Shown piece by piece: positions 17,031 to 25,148 of a stretch of DNA of 57,274 nt. How positions within the stretch are numbered: position 1 is the first letter of the stretch; each line of letters starts with the position of its first letter. The DNA lies in contig URTS01000002.1 in NCBI GenBank assembly GCA_900550685.1, positions 1 to 57,274 of the forward strand. The letters are read 5' to 3'. The translations under genes were made by a program, and so were the position numbers. Below the pieces are notes generated by a model. It was not told where the DNA came from, did not search any database, and saw only the letters and a list, made by a program, of their open reading frames with translations. The stretch comes from an uncultured Oscillibacter sp. Its GTDB lineage: Bacteria > Bacillota > Clostridia > Oscillospirales > Oscillospiraceae.

Positions 17031-17705
17031 TCACGCCTTTCTCTTTGCCCGTGCCAAGACCTGCTCGGCCCGCTCGGTCAGCTTTGCCGCCAGGAACAGC
17101 TCCACCTCCGGCTCCACTTCCGGCCAGATGGTCGAGTGCATCGCCGCCGCGCTGGGGCTGCCCATGGTCTGCATCTTGTCGCTGGTGCTCGGTGCGCCGC
17201 TGCGCACGGTGTAGTGGAAGCGCCCCGTGCCCACGATGCGCTGCACCATGCCCACATGCCCGCTCTTGAACTCCACCAGGAAGCCCTTGCTTAACCGGCC
17301 CTTGCCGGTCAGCGCCTTCATGGGGGAGGTTTTCAGCACGCGGGCCGTGAAATACTCCGGGGCCTGCGCCACGTCATGCCCCATGAAGGGGCGGTTCGGC
17401 CTGGTCTGGAAATAGCCCAGGTCGTTGCGGTAGCTTGCGATGCGCAGCTCCGCGCTCAGGCTGCTGTTGCTGGCCTTCTTGCGCTGCACCAGGTCGCTCA
17501 GGTGCCGCTTGCCCGCGCTGTTCACCGCGTATCGGGCCTTCGCCTCCGCGATCATCAGTTTGCGGGCCTGCCGGGCCGTGGCGTTGATGGCTACCTTCGC
17601 CACCGCTGGGGTCTTCTTCCGCAGGTCGCCCAGCACCGCGCTCACATCGTCCAGGCCATCGACCTCGATGGTCATGGTCCCCGCGTTATATCGCACGTTG
17701 CTCAT
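17031..17705 (-). CDS. Minor tail/neck protein (gpZ or HK97 gp10-like)
   Basis: 224 aa from the ATG at 17705, overlapping the stop of the previous gene (ATGA). Features are the N-terminal GLDDVSAVLGDLRKKTPAVA, AINATARQARKLM and the basic VEFKSGHVGMVQRIVGTGRF, matching the prophage minor tail Z family. These proteins sit at the head-tail joint. The C-terminus is helical and Lys/Arg-rich. Confidence 0.75.
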   Translation of the reverse strand: MSNVRYNAGTMTIEVDGLDDVSAVLGDLRKKTPAVAKVAINATARQARKLMIAEAKARYAVNSAGKRHLSDLVQRKKASNSSLSAELRIASYRNDLGYFQTRPNRPFMGHDVAQAPEYFTARVLKTSPMKALTGKGRLSKGFLVEFKSGHVGMVQRIVGTGRFHYTVRSGAPSTSDKMQTMGSPSAAAMHSTIWPEVEPEVELFLAAKLTERAEQVLARAKRKA

Positions 17706-18115
17706 TGTCTCGTCCTCTGTAGCGTCATGCGGAAGACCCCGCACTCCTCCTCGCATTTCATAATGTCGAAGGTGCGCTTATGGTCCGTCCCGGCGTCCAT
17801 CACCAGCGGCTTTCCCACCTTCGGCTTCGGCCCGTAGTCTTCCGTGCGGATGTACAGGATGGTGTGCGCCTTGTACAGTCCGGTGTCGAAGTTCTGCTTG
17901 GCTCCCGCCTCCCAGTGTGAATTATGCTCCCGCGTGCCGCCTTCCACGATCACCACAAGAACGTCCTTGCCGTCGATGATGTGCCGGTCGGCGTGCTCGT
18001 TGCCGTTGAAGAACACGGTGTCGATGTCCGCCGCCGCGCAGTCCTTGAACGTAGGCGGAGGGGGCAGCCCCTCCGCCTCATTCCCATAGTCCTGTTTCAG
18101 CTCGAACAGTGCCAT
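17702..18115 (-). CDS. Hypothetical head-tail joining protein
   Basis: 137 aa from the ATG at 18115, 2 nt after the capsid gene stop. It contains IDTVFFNGNEHADRHIIDGK and DVLVVIVEGGTREHNSHWEAG, followed by FDIMKCEEECGVFRMTLQR at the C-terminus. The order capsid-this-gpZ is the place of lambda FII/ATP-binding-sugar-transporter-like head completion proteins. Function is inferred from position. Confidence 0.6.
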   Translation of the reverse strand: MALFELKQDYGNEAEGLPPPPTFKDCAAADIDTVFFNGNEHADRHIIDGKDVLVVIVEGGTREHNSHWEAGAKQNFDTGLYKAHTILYIRTEDYGPKPKVGKPLVMDAGTDHKRTFDIMKCEEECGVFRMTLQRTRQ

Positions 18116-18116
18116 C

Positions 18117-19169
18117 TCAGCACACTTCGGCCACCAGCCAGCTATCCACCTTGTCGGGGATAGGCAGCGGATGGGCCTGCAGCTCCACCATGCGGCGGTC
18201 GGGGTGATGCTCCACATAGCTGCGTAACAGGCGGCTGGTCTCCGCCGTCACCCACTGCTGCGTGCTGTCCTCGATGTAGGTGCACGCGCCGTAGGCCAGC
18301 ATGAAGTTCGACTGGCCGGAGATCAGAATGACCACGTTCTCCGGGACCAGAGGCTTCACAGCCGGGGTCTCAGGGTCGGTCCAGTCGTCCAGATACACCT
18401 CGCCGTAGGTATACAGGTCGATGTTCGGGCTGGTCAGATGACCGTAATACTTCACGCCGTTAGGCAGGTCGCGGGGGTCGTAGCCGCCGATGTTGATGCG
18501 GCGGTTGTCAAGGAGCTTCTGCACCTTCTCGTCGTTGATGAAGGCGCGCAGAGCAGCCTTGCCCATGATCACGCGGTCCACGTTGGTGAAGCCGCCGGTC
18601 AGCACCTTCTCGGTCCAGTCTTCCAGGTCCTCGATGGGCTTGGCAGCAGTCTTGCCCCACTGCTTCGTGCCGTCCAGCTTGATCTTGTTGGTGAAGCCGA
18701 AGTCGATCACCTCGTTCACGCCGGGGCCGACGATGGGGATTTGGCCGGTGACGATGGCCTGCACGCACATCCACTCCTCGCGGCGCGTGGTTGCGTCGTT
18801 CAGGCGGTTGTACTCGTCCATCAGCTTGCGGGCCGCGCGCTGGGCCGGGGTCATGCCGCTGTACAGGTCCTCGCCGGGCAGGCGGGTCATGTGCTGGTCT
18901 GCCGTGGTCACGTCGTAGGGGTTGATCAGGGGCGGCTTGTAGCTCTCGGTGCTAAAGCCGTTGGCCTTGAGCACCTGCCCGCCGACGCGGGGATGTACGA
19001 AGGCGGCCATGCGGCGGTCGCCCTTCACCAGGTCAATGTCCACGCGCTCGGTGGAGAAGGTCTTGATGTTGGTGAAAAAGGTGTCGCGGAAATAAGTGTG
19101 GATAGGCGGTGCCTGTCTCACGACCTCCGCCAGATAGCGGGGGGTATAGATATTCACTTCGTTAGGCAT
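18117..19169 (-). CDS. Major capsid protein E (lambda gpE family)
   Basis: 350 aa. Family features are IHTYFRDTFFTNIKTFSTER and VDIDLVKGDRRMAAFVHPRV, with VLKANGFSTESYKPPLINPY near residue 70, and GKAALRAFIND in the middle. It belongs to the PF03864 type, which uses a separate decoration protein, encoded just upstream. It is paired with a GpA-type terminase and lambda-type portal, so the head module is lambda-like while the tail is P2-like. Confidence 0.93.
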   Translation of the reverse strand: MPNEVNIYTPRYLAEVVRQAPPIHTYFRDTFFTNIKTFSTERVDIDLVKGDRRMAAFVHPRVGGQVLKANGFSTESYKPPLINPYDVTTADQHMTRLPGEDLYSGMTPAQRAARKLMDEYNRLNDATTRREEWMCVQAIVTGQIPIVGPGVNEVIDFGFTNKIKLDGTKQWGKTAAKPIEDLEDWTEKVLTGGFTNVDRVIMGKAALRAFINDEKVQKLLDNRRINIGGYDPRDLPNGVKYYGHLTSPNIDLYTYGEVYLDDWTDPETPAVKPLVPENVVILISGQSNFMLAYGACTYIEDSTQQWVTAETSRLLRSYVEHHPDRRMVELQAHPLPIPDKVDSWLVAEVC

Positions 19170-19184
19170 ATCTCTGTTTCCTCC

Positions 19185-19520
19185 TTACTTCAAGTAGATG
19201 CCGAGGTTGCGCAGCGGGACCTCCACATCAGCGGCAGTCATGCCCGCAGGCAGGACCAGCGCATCAGCGAAGAACTCGCCGGAAAGGTAGATGATGGCGT
19301 CCTCGCCGCTCTTGGCGGCTTCGGCGGTCACGCCGTACAGGCCGGTCAGCTTCGCGGCCTCGGCCACTGGCGTGACCTTGCCCTCTGCCAGAAGGACGGG
19401 GGTATGGGCGCTCAGGTCAGCGCCCGCTTCCTTCACCGCCGTGGCGATGCGGATGTTGGTGCCTGCGATGAAATACTCAGGCTCGCAGGAAAAAGTCTTT
19501 CTTGCCAAATCCATGCTCAT
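19185..19520 (-). CDS. Head decoration protein D (lambda gpD family)
   Basis: 111 aa from the ATG at 19520 behind GGAGGG. It matches the HDPD family: TNIRIATAVKEAG, GKVTPVAEAAKLTGLYGVTA and the C-terminal VPLRNLGIYLK. It stabilises the expanded capsid. Confidence 0.88.
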   Translation of the reverse strand: MSMDLARKTFSCEPEYFIAGTNIRIATAVKEAGADLSAHTPVLLAEGKVTPVAEAAKLTGLYGVTAEAAKSGEDAIIYLSGEFFADALVLPAGMTAADVEVPLRNLGIYLK

Positions 19521-19534
19521 GCTTTTGCCCTCCC

Positions 19535-19903
19535 TTACTTCTTCTGCGCGTTCTGGCCCACGCTCTTGATGGCGTCCAGGAACTCGTCCGTCTTACCGGC
19601 AGGGGGCGTGTTCTCCACAGTGCCCGCGCCGCTGTTCTTGGCGTCGGTCTTCGCGTTGTTCAGATACTCGTTGCCCTGCTCCTTGGCGCGCTTCATGGCG
19701 GCCTTGGCGTAGTCGCTGGCGCTGACGGGCTTGGTGAACTTCGCCTCGGCGGTGATCTCCTCGCTGCCCGGCAGAGCCATCTCCTCGATGTCGCGGATGC
19801 GCTCGCGCTCCTCGTTGGTCGCACGATCAGCCGCCGCCTGCTCGATTTGGTCAACCAGCGCAGGATAAGCCTGGCGCAGGTCGTCCGCAGTCTTGATTTC
19901 CAT
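19535..19903 (-). CDS. Nested scaffold protein from an internal in-frame start (Nu3-like)
   Basis: 122 aa, identical to the C-terminus of the head protease. The ATG at 19903 has an excellent ribosome binding site: AGGAGGT (cctcc at 19912-19916) 8 nt upstream. The product starts MEIKTADDLRQAYPALVDQ and is charged, helical and Ala/Lys-rich, which suits a scaffold. Lambda makes Nu3 from inside C in this way. Expression from the internal start is inferred. Confidence 0.65.
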   Translation of the reverse strand: MEIKTADDLRQAYPALVDQIEQAAADRATNEERERIRDIEEMALPGSEEITAEAKFTKPVSASDYAKAAMKRAKEQGNEYLNNAKTDAKNSGAGTVENTPPAGKTDEFLDAIKSVGQNAQKK

Positions 19904-20641
19904 GTTCTGTACCTCCTCGTGTTGTACTCCCGGTTTCATGGCTCCGGGTTTATTTACAAAACGTCCGGCGGCGGTGGGTGCTGCCAAACTGTTCTGCATG
20001 AAGGTGGGTGCCTTGTCGAAAGGCAGGTGCATATTCACGCTGTTCACGAACAAAACGCCGTCGCGGTTTTCCACCACCGGCGTTTCCACATCCTCCACAA
20101 GCTCGTCCACAAAGCCGTTGTCCTTGGCCTCCTGGCCGGTCCACCAGCTCGTCGCGTCCATCCAGCCGGTCACTTCTTCCTTGTCCCGGCCCGTCTTCTT
20201 CGCGTACAGGCTGATGATGTTCTCCTTGATTGTGTCCAGCGCGTTCAAATACTGTTGCATGGTCGTGGCGTCGTAGTAGCCCAGCAGGCCCAGCCGGACC
20301 GGGTGGACCATGTAGGTGCTGTCGTTGGCCGCCACAACGCGGTCACAGTGGCAGGCCACGATGGTCGCGGAACTGGCGCACAGCCCGTCGATGCGGGCCA
20401 CCACGTTCGCAGGGTGCTGTTCGAGCAGATTGCCGATGGTCTGCGCGGCAAAAACGTCTCCGCCGCCGCTGTTGATGCGCACCGTGATCTCGCTCACGGC
20501 TCCCAGCTTGTCCAGGTCCTCCGCGAACTGCTTGGGCGTTACCTCGTCGCCCCACCACGTACTGTCTGAAATGTCGCCGTACAGCAGCAGTTCCGCTCTG
20601 CCTCCGGCCACATTCTGAAACTTCCAAAACGGTTTAGGCAT
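19535..20641 (-). CDS. ClpP-type head maturation protease with C-terminal scaffold
   Basis: 368 aa from the ATG at 20641, 9 nt after GGAGG; an ATG at 20647 has poorer spacing. Residues ~10-200 are an S14/ClpP fold: VRINSGGGDVFAAQTIGNLL, the nucleophile segment GLCASSATIVA, and the His segment YMVHPVRLGLLG followed by EEVTGWMDATSWWTGQEAK. Residues after ~245 are a helical scaffold region that also has its own start. It cleaves scaffold and portal termini during prohead maturation. It lies between portal and decoration genes as in lambda-type heads. Confidence 0.88.
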   Translation of the reverse strand: MPKPFWKFQNVAGGRAELLLYGDISDSTWWGDEVTPKQFAEDLDKLGAVSEITVRINSGGGDVFAAQTIGNLLEQHPANVVARIDGLCASSATIVACHCDRVVAANDSTYMVHPVRLGLLGYYDATTMQQYLNALDTIKENIISLYAKKTGRDKEEVTGWMDATSWWTGQEAKDNGFVDELVEDVETPVVENRDGVLFVNSVNMHLPFDKAPTFMQNSLAAPTAAGRFVNKPGAMKPGVQHEEVQNMEIKTADDLRQAYPALVDQIEQAAADRATNEERERIRDIEEMALPGSEEITAEAKFTKPVSASDYAKAAMKRAKEQGNEYLNNAKTDAKNSGAGTVENTPPAGKTDEFLDAIKSVGQNAQKK

Positions 20642-22235
20642 TTCCATTTCCTCCTTCGCTCGCGGCGCTGGACGGGTCCATGATTTCGTCCACCTCCCGC
20701 TTTCTCTTGGCCTCCGCCACTCTCTGGCGGATGTTGCGGTTATAATTGCCGCCGGTCATTTGCGCGGTCTCCTCCTGCGCGGTGGAGAAACCGGCCTCCA
20801 CGCGCTTCGTCGCCGCGCTGATCTCCTGCACAGGGTTCAGGCTCGTTCTGGCCGGGCCGGGCCACGCGCACCCGCTGTAAGCCTTGCGGATGGCCGGGTC
20901 CTGGAAGAAGCCCGGAGCCTTGATGCGGTTCCGCGCCACAGCCTCCGCCAGCCACTCCTCATAGATTGGCTGACAAAAACTGTCCACAAAGTCGTCGCGC
21001 TGCACATCGCAGGAGCGCCAGAACTCATTCAGGGCACCGCGCGCCGCGCTGTAGCTGGTGGAGAACTGCTTGGAAATGACCTCCGGCGGGATTTCCAGCG
21101 CCGCGCCGATCTGCTTGATCATGGCCTCCGTGAACTTGTCGTATCCGGCGTTTGGGTGCTTCGGGTCCGCGAAGGATACGGTTTCGCCGGGGTTCAATCC
21201 CACGATAGCGCCGTTGCCCAGCTCCACACTGCTCTGGTCCTCTGCGTCGATCAGCATATTCTCCGGCAGCATCTCGCCGAACGGGCGATCATCCGTCGCC
21301 GTGGCGGGCTGCACGAACACCGTGAACATGGCGGAAATGACCGCCGCGTTGATCTCCGCCTCCGTGTACCGTCCCAACTGCTTGAGCGCTTCCAGCACCG
21401 GGGCCAGAACAGGCACACCGCGTAGCTGGCCCGCTCGCTCCCGTGTGATCACATGGACGATGTTCCGCCGTCCGGTCAGCTCACCGCGCGCCTCCACGCG
21501 CGTCCATTCCAGGCCGCTGCCCAGCATGGATGTGTCGGAAAGGGGATGCCGGTTGCACACCCAGTAGGCCACCACGCGGCCCTCCGCATTGGTCTCCACG
21601 CCCTGTACGATGTTGTAGACCTCGTAACCCCGCACCGTGCACGGGGCCAGTCGGTCGTATCCGTCCGGGCTGCATATCCGGTCCGCCTCCATCACGCGCA
21701 CCCGCAGGCCATAAGGCTGGCCGACCTGCTCGCACATAGGCAGCGCCGCGAAGGCGTCGCCATTCATCAGGTATCCCAGGTAGGCAAGCTGTTGCAGCTT
21801 GTAGAAGTTGCCCAGCCCATCCATATCGCACTCCGGCGTGTCCGCCCACAGGGAGAACTCCCGGATGATCTTCTCCTGCAGTTCCTCCGTCTGCTCCGCC
21901 GACAGACCCAAAAATGCGCCGTCGATCTGCGGCGCAGGCATCAGGCCGCCCGCCACCACGTTCGTGCGCAGCGTTTTCAGGGCCGAGGCCGCCACCGGCA
22001 CGCCCATGTAGGCGTCGCGGCTTCTCTGGCGCAGCACGTCGATGTTGTCCTCGATGTCCTCCTTGGAGCTGCCGCCGTGGTATTCCCACCCGCGCATACT
22101 CTTTTTTGTCAGGTTCGCGCCGTAGTTGCCGTAGCCGCTGTTCAGAAATTGCAGCGCCGTCCGCGCGGCGCTCCTGCGCACTGCATGGACCGGAGCCACG
22201 GCCTCGAAGCAGCGGTCAATAAAGTTCCTTGCCAT
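20634..22235 (-). CDS. Portal protein (lambda family)
   Basis: 533 aa from the ATG at 22235 behind GAGGAGG. Lambda-portal features are RAAARTALQF-like RSAARTALQFLNSGYGNYGA, RSRDAYMGVPVAASALKTLR, NVVAGGLMPAP, and AALEIPPEVISKQFSTSYSAAR. It forms the dodecameric channel at the vertex. The C-terminus (MTGGNYNRNIRQRVAEAKRK) is basic. Confidence 0.93.
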   Translation of the reverse strand: MARNFIDRCFEAVAPVHAVRRSAARTALQFLNSGYGNYGANLTKKSMRGWEYHGGSSKEDIEDNIDVLRQRSRDAYMGVPVAASALKTLRTNVVAGGLMPAPQIDGAFLGLSAEQTEELQEKIIREFSLWADTPECDMDGLGNFYKLQQLAYLGYLMNGDAFAALPMCEQVGQPYGLRVRVMEADRICSPDGYDRLAPCTVRGYEVYNIVQGVETNAEGRVVAYWVCNRHPLSDTSMLGSGLEWTRVEARGELTGRRNIVHVITRERAGQLRGVPVLAPVLEALKQLGRYTEAEINAAVISAMFTVFVQPATATDDRPFGEMLPENMLIDAEDQSSVELGNGAIVGLNPGETVSFADPKHPNAGYDKFTEAMIKQIGAALEIPPEVISKQFSTSYSAARGALNEFWRSCDVQRDDFVDSFCQPIYEEWLAEAVARNRIKAPGFFQDPAIRKAYSGCAWPGPARTSLNPVQEISAATKRVEAGFSTAQEETAQMTGGNYNRNIRQRVAEAKRKREVDEIMDPSSAASEGGNGNA

Positions 22236-22246
22236 GGCCGCCCTCC

Positions 22247-22483
22247 TCACACATCACGGGGTACGAAATGGTACAGGCGGTTTCTGCCGCCGGTCGTCTC
22301 AGCGGCTTCGGCCTCTGCCAGCTTCGCCGCCCAGTATTCCATTTGCGCCCGGATTTGTTTCAGGTCGGCTCTCGTCAGCATACGGGTCCCGATCTGATAG
22401 CTCTGGCCGGTCGCCACGGCTTCCTCCGCCGCCAGCCATGTATTCAGTTTCTTGGAGCACAGCTCCTTGCTGAAAACTGCCAT
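22247..22483 (-). CDS. gpW-like head-tail joining protein
   Basis: 78 aa from the ATG at 22483, with its GGAGGT site inside the terminase 3' end. It reads KELCSKKLNTWLAAEEAVAT ... LTRADLKQIRAQMEYWAAKL, matching the small helical gpW/DUF6148 group that sits between terminase and portal. Confidence 0.8.
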   Translation of the reverse strand: MAVFSKELCSKKLNTWLAAEEAVATGQSYQIGTRMLTRADLKQIRAQMEYWAAKLAEAEAAETTGGRNRLYHFVPRDV

Positions 22484-22484
22484 G

Positions 22485-24335
22485 TTAAATACCTCCACTC
22501 AGGCGGCGTCTTCCGGTTGCCCTCTGCCGCCGCTCTATCTCCGGCTCCTCCGGTCCTTTCAGCACCGGGTTTGCGATCTCTAAGGCAGCGGTGGCGTAGT
22601 TGCGCAGGTCAAGCGGCTCGTTTCGCTTGTAGCTCGCGTCCTTGATCTCCCACACCGTCACGCTCCGTCCCTTGCGGAACCGCACCACGGCTTTCTCGCT
22701 GGTCAGGCCCCGGAAGTATTGCTCGTCGTATCCGGCCTCCTCGTTCAGCGGGAAGTGGCAGTAGTTCGGCCCCTTCCGCTCCGGCGGCTCGTGCTTGAGG
22801 CGCTGATACACCAGCGCCTTACCTGCGTCTACGCCCAAAACGAACAGCGGCGTCTTCACGCGGTTGTTCGTGGACGGATTGCGGATGTACGGCACCTCCT
22901 GGCCGCCCTTGCCCTTGATGGCGAAGATGCGCCGCTCGTAGCGCTCCTTGGTGAAGCGGTAGACCTGATCGGTGTGGTGGCCGCCGCTGTCGATGCAGGT
23001 GCACAGGATGGGAAGTTGCGTCCCGTCCTTCTTGCTGAACGTCGCCGTCAGGAAGGCGTCCAGATCGCGCCACACCTGTTCCTTGAGCATATCGCCGTAT
23101 ATCTTCTGGTAGCGGATGCCCCAGCTCTCCTTGCCGACGCCCCAGCCCACGACTTCCACCTCGAAGCGGTCGTCCTGAACGTCCACGCCAGCCGTCAGCA
23201 CCAGCACATCCTCCGGCACCTGGGCGTCGTAGACCTCGCGGCGGTTCACCAGTTCGGTGTCTTCCAGCCGTTCGCCCGGCTCCTCCCAGGTCTCGCCCAG
23301 CTCCGTGTTTACCCACGTTTTCATCTTCTCCGGGTCGCCCTGGTCCAGCATCTCCTTGGCAAGCAGGAACTTTTCCACGACCTCCTGCCACCCGCAGAAG
23401 GTGGAGGCCAGTGTGTTCAGGTGGAAGCCCCGCGCCGCCGCGCCCGGATTTGCCGCCACGAAATGCCCCTTGATCTCCTGGGCCTTCCAGGCGTATTCAC
23501 TGCTTTCGCACCCGCAGCGCTCGCACTTATGGCGCACGCCTTTTTTCAGGTCGTGCCGGTCGAATACGATGTTTGCCCAGCGAAGGGGCTGATAATGCCC
23601 GCACTTCGGGCACGGTACATTCCATTCCTCCCGCGTCGTCTCCTGGAACTCCGTCTCGATGCGGCTGCTTCCCTTGATGGTCGGCGTCGATACGATAACG
23701 GTCTTCTTGTCCCAAAAGGTCGTTTGGCGCTTCTGCGCCAGGAGCAGCGGGTCGCCCTCTGTTCCGGCGCTGGCCGGGTAGCGGTCCACCTCGTCGCACA
23801 GCAGCACCTTGATCGGTCGGCTGGCAAGGCTCGCCGGGCTGTTCGCGCCGATGATCGTCACGTGGCCGCCCGGAAAGTTCTTCTTCAAGATCGTGTTGCC
23901 GGAATAGCGGCTCTTGGTGTCTACCAGCACCCGCAGCACCGGCGTATCCCGTATCATGGGAGCCAGGAAGTCCTTGCTGAACGTCTGGCCCATTTCGAGG
24001 GTCGGCTGCATCACCAGCACCGGCGCGGGGTAGTAGTGCATATAGTAGCCGAGCATATTCATCAGCATGGCCGTCTTGCCGATCTGTGCGGCAGACATGA
24101 CCACGACCTTGCGCACGTGCTGATCGCCGATGGCGTCCATGATTTCCCGCTGGTACGGCGCGTTGTCCGTGTGCCACCGGCCCGGCGTGGCGCTGTTCTC
24201 TGCACTCAGCATCCGGTAGGTATCCGCCCACTGGGATAGCGTCAGCTCCGGCGGCGGTTTCAGCACCGCCACACAGCGGGCGAACATCTCCGCTGTCTGC
24301 GGGGCAAGCTCAATCGTCCGGCGCTTTTTCTTCAT
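22485..24335 (-). CDS. Terminase large subunit (GpA family)
   Basis: 616 aa. The ATPase half has the Walker A variant SAAQIGKTA (~residue 80) and Walker B VLLCDEVDRY. A CPKCG...CERCG zinc-binding pair lies near residues 240-275. The nuclease half has CIDSGGHHTDQVYRF and VDVQDDRFEVEVVGWG. It matches lambda GpA, which cuts at cos and packages DNA. The start overlaps the small Cys-rich gene. A GpA-type enzyme implies a cos-like end, possibly near the small subunit genes. Confidence 0.94.
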   Translation of the reverse strand: MKKKRRTIELAPQTAEMFARCVAVLKPPPELTLSQWADTYRMLSAENSATPGRWHTDNAPYQREIMDAIGDQHVRKVVVMSAAQIGKTAMLMNMLGYYMHYYPAPVLVMQPTLEMGQTFSKDFLAPMIRDTPVLRVLVDTKSRYSGNTILKKNFPGGHVTIIGANSPASLASRPIKVLLCDEVDRYPASAGTEGDPLLLAQKRQTTFWDKKTVIVSTPTIKGSSRIETEFQETTREEWNVPCPKCGHYQPLRWANIVFDRHDLKKGVRHKCERCGCESSEYAWKAQEIKGHFVAANPGAAARGFHLNTLASTFCGWQEVVEKFLLAKEMLDQGDPEKMKTWVNTELGETWEEPGERLEDTELVNRREVYDAQVPEDVLVLTAGVDVQDDRFEVEVVGWGVGKESWGIRYQKIYGDMLKEQVWRDLDAFLTATFSKKDGTQLPILCTCIDSGGHHTDQVYRFTKERYERRIFAIKGKGGQEVPYIRNPSTNNRVKTPLFVLGVDAGKALVYQRLKHEPPERKGPNYCHFPLNEEAGYDEQYFRGLTSEKAVVRFRKGRSVTVWEIKDASYKRNEPLDLRNYATAALEIANPVLKGPEEPEIERRQRATGRRRLSGGI

Positions 24336-24480
24336 GGTCCGGCTCCTTCTCGCCCCGCATCATCCGCTCATACTCGGCGCGCTTGCATACGGGGAGGGAG
24401 CACAGTACCTTCTCACTCGTGCCCGTCCACAGTTTCCATACGCAGCCCGCGCATGGGTCCTTATTCTTCTTTTTCTCCAT
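24310..24480 (-). CDS. Small Cys-containing protein before terminase
   Basis: 56 aa from the ATG at 24480, overlapping the upstream gene by 20 nt and the terminase start by 26 nt. It has four Cys in a CxxC...CxxxxxC arrangement (CAGCVWKLW, VLCSLPVC), likely a metal-binding knuckle, and a charged tail. Function unknown. Confidence 0.6.
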   Translation of the reverse strand: MEKKKNKDPCAGCVWKLWTGTSEKVLCSLPVCKRAEYERMMRGEKEPDHEEKAPDD

Positions 24481-24934
24481 CCCCGTCCTCCTCTTGTGCA
24501 AAGGCCACGTTGAAGTCCCGCAGCTCCTCAAGCGTCTCGTCGATGGCGTGTTTCAGCTCATCGAAGATGCTGGCCTGGTCTCCGCCCATGGCCGCCAGAG
24601 CCGGGGACAGCTTCGCAGGCATGGAGAGGAAGCGCCCGCGAATATTCAAAAGCATCGTCTTGATGCCGGTCTCGATCTCCTCCGTCCGGTGCAGCTCGCC
24701 GCGCCGCAGCGCATTTTCCATCTCCGCCGCCTCCCGCTTTGCGCGGGTCAGGCCCGCCCGCTCGTCGGCAAGGCTCCCGCTCCGCAGGTAGGAGATGTAC
24801 CGCCGCGTAGTGGCGCGCAGGTCATAGAGGCCCGGTGCCTGCTCCTCGATGATGCCCTCGTCCCGGAGCTGGCGCACCCGCCGCTCCGTCAGGCCCAGCC
24901 AGTCGGCGATCACCTTACTCGTGTACAGGCGCAT
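24461..24934 (-). CDS. Terminase small subunit-like protein (Nu1-type HTH)
   Basis: 157 aa. The N-terminal winged-helix start YTSKVIADWLGLTERRVRQL is typical of Nu1-type DNA recognition. The middle is helical (RAKREAAEMENALRRGEL), the C-terminus acidic. It lies just before the GpA terminase. A second candidate small subunit is at 25129-25926, so which one pairs with GpA is open; this one fits Nu1 better. Confidence 0.7.
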   Translation of the reverse strand: MRLYTSKVIADWLGLTERRVRQLRDEGIIEEQAPGLYDLRATTRRYISYLRSGSLADERAGLTRAKREAAEMENALRRGELHRTEEIETGIKTMLLNIRGRFLSMPAKLSPALAAMGGDQASIFDELKHAIDETLEELRDFNVAFAQEEDGDGEKEE

Positions 24935-24938
24935 GGCG

Positions 24939-25148
24939 TCACTCGTTTCTTGCGATGGCGGCGTTGGCCCACATAGTCGCTTCCTCCACCTTCGTGTGCG
25001 CCAGGCTCTTTTCCCGGCTGTCCGGGCAACACACCTCGATCAGCTCCGCCAGCTCCCGCGCCTTGGCCCTCAGCTTTTCATAGCGCGCCGTCTGGTCGCC
25101 CTTCGGCGCGTGATAGGTGTATGTGTTTTCAAACCGTTTCGGGTCCAT
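24939..25148 (-). CDS. acb2: Acb2-like cyclic-nucleotide sponge (anti-CBASS/anti-Thoeris)
   Basis: 69 aa from the ATG at 25148, 6 nt after GGAGG; the ATG at 25154 directly abuts the GGAGG and is less likely. The sequence runs FENTYTYHAPKGDQTARYEK, then ELAELIEVCCPDSREKSLA and VEEATMWANAAIARNE. The signature YHxPxxxQxxxY...CPxSREKSLAxTxxEEAxMWANxxIAR is that of the Acb2 family of helical-hairpin hexamers, which bind cyclic di/trinucleotides and block CBASS and Thoeris defence. It sits between the two small-terminase-like genes and overlaps the upstream one by 20 nt. The assignment is from recalled family sequence. Confidence 0.75.
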   Translation of the reverse strand: MDPKRFENTYTYHAPKGDQTARYEKLRAKARELAELIEVCCPDSREKSLAHTKVEEATMWANAAIARNE

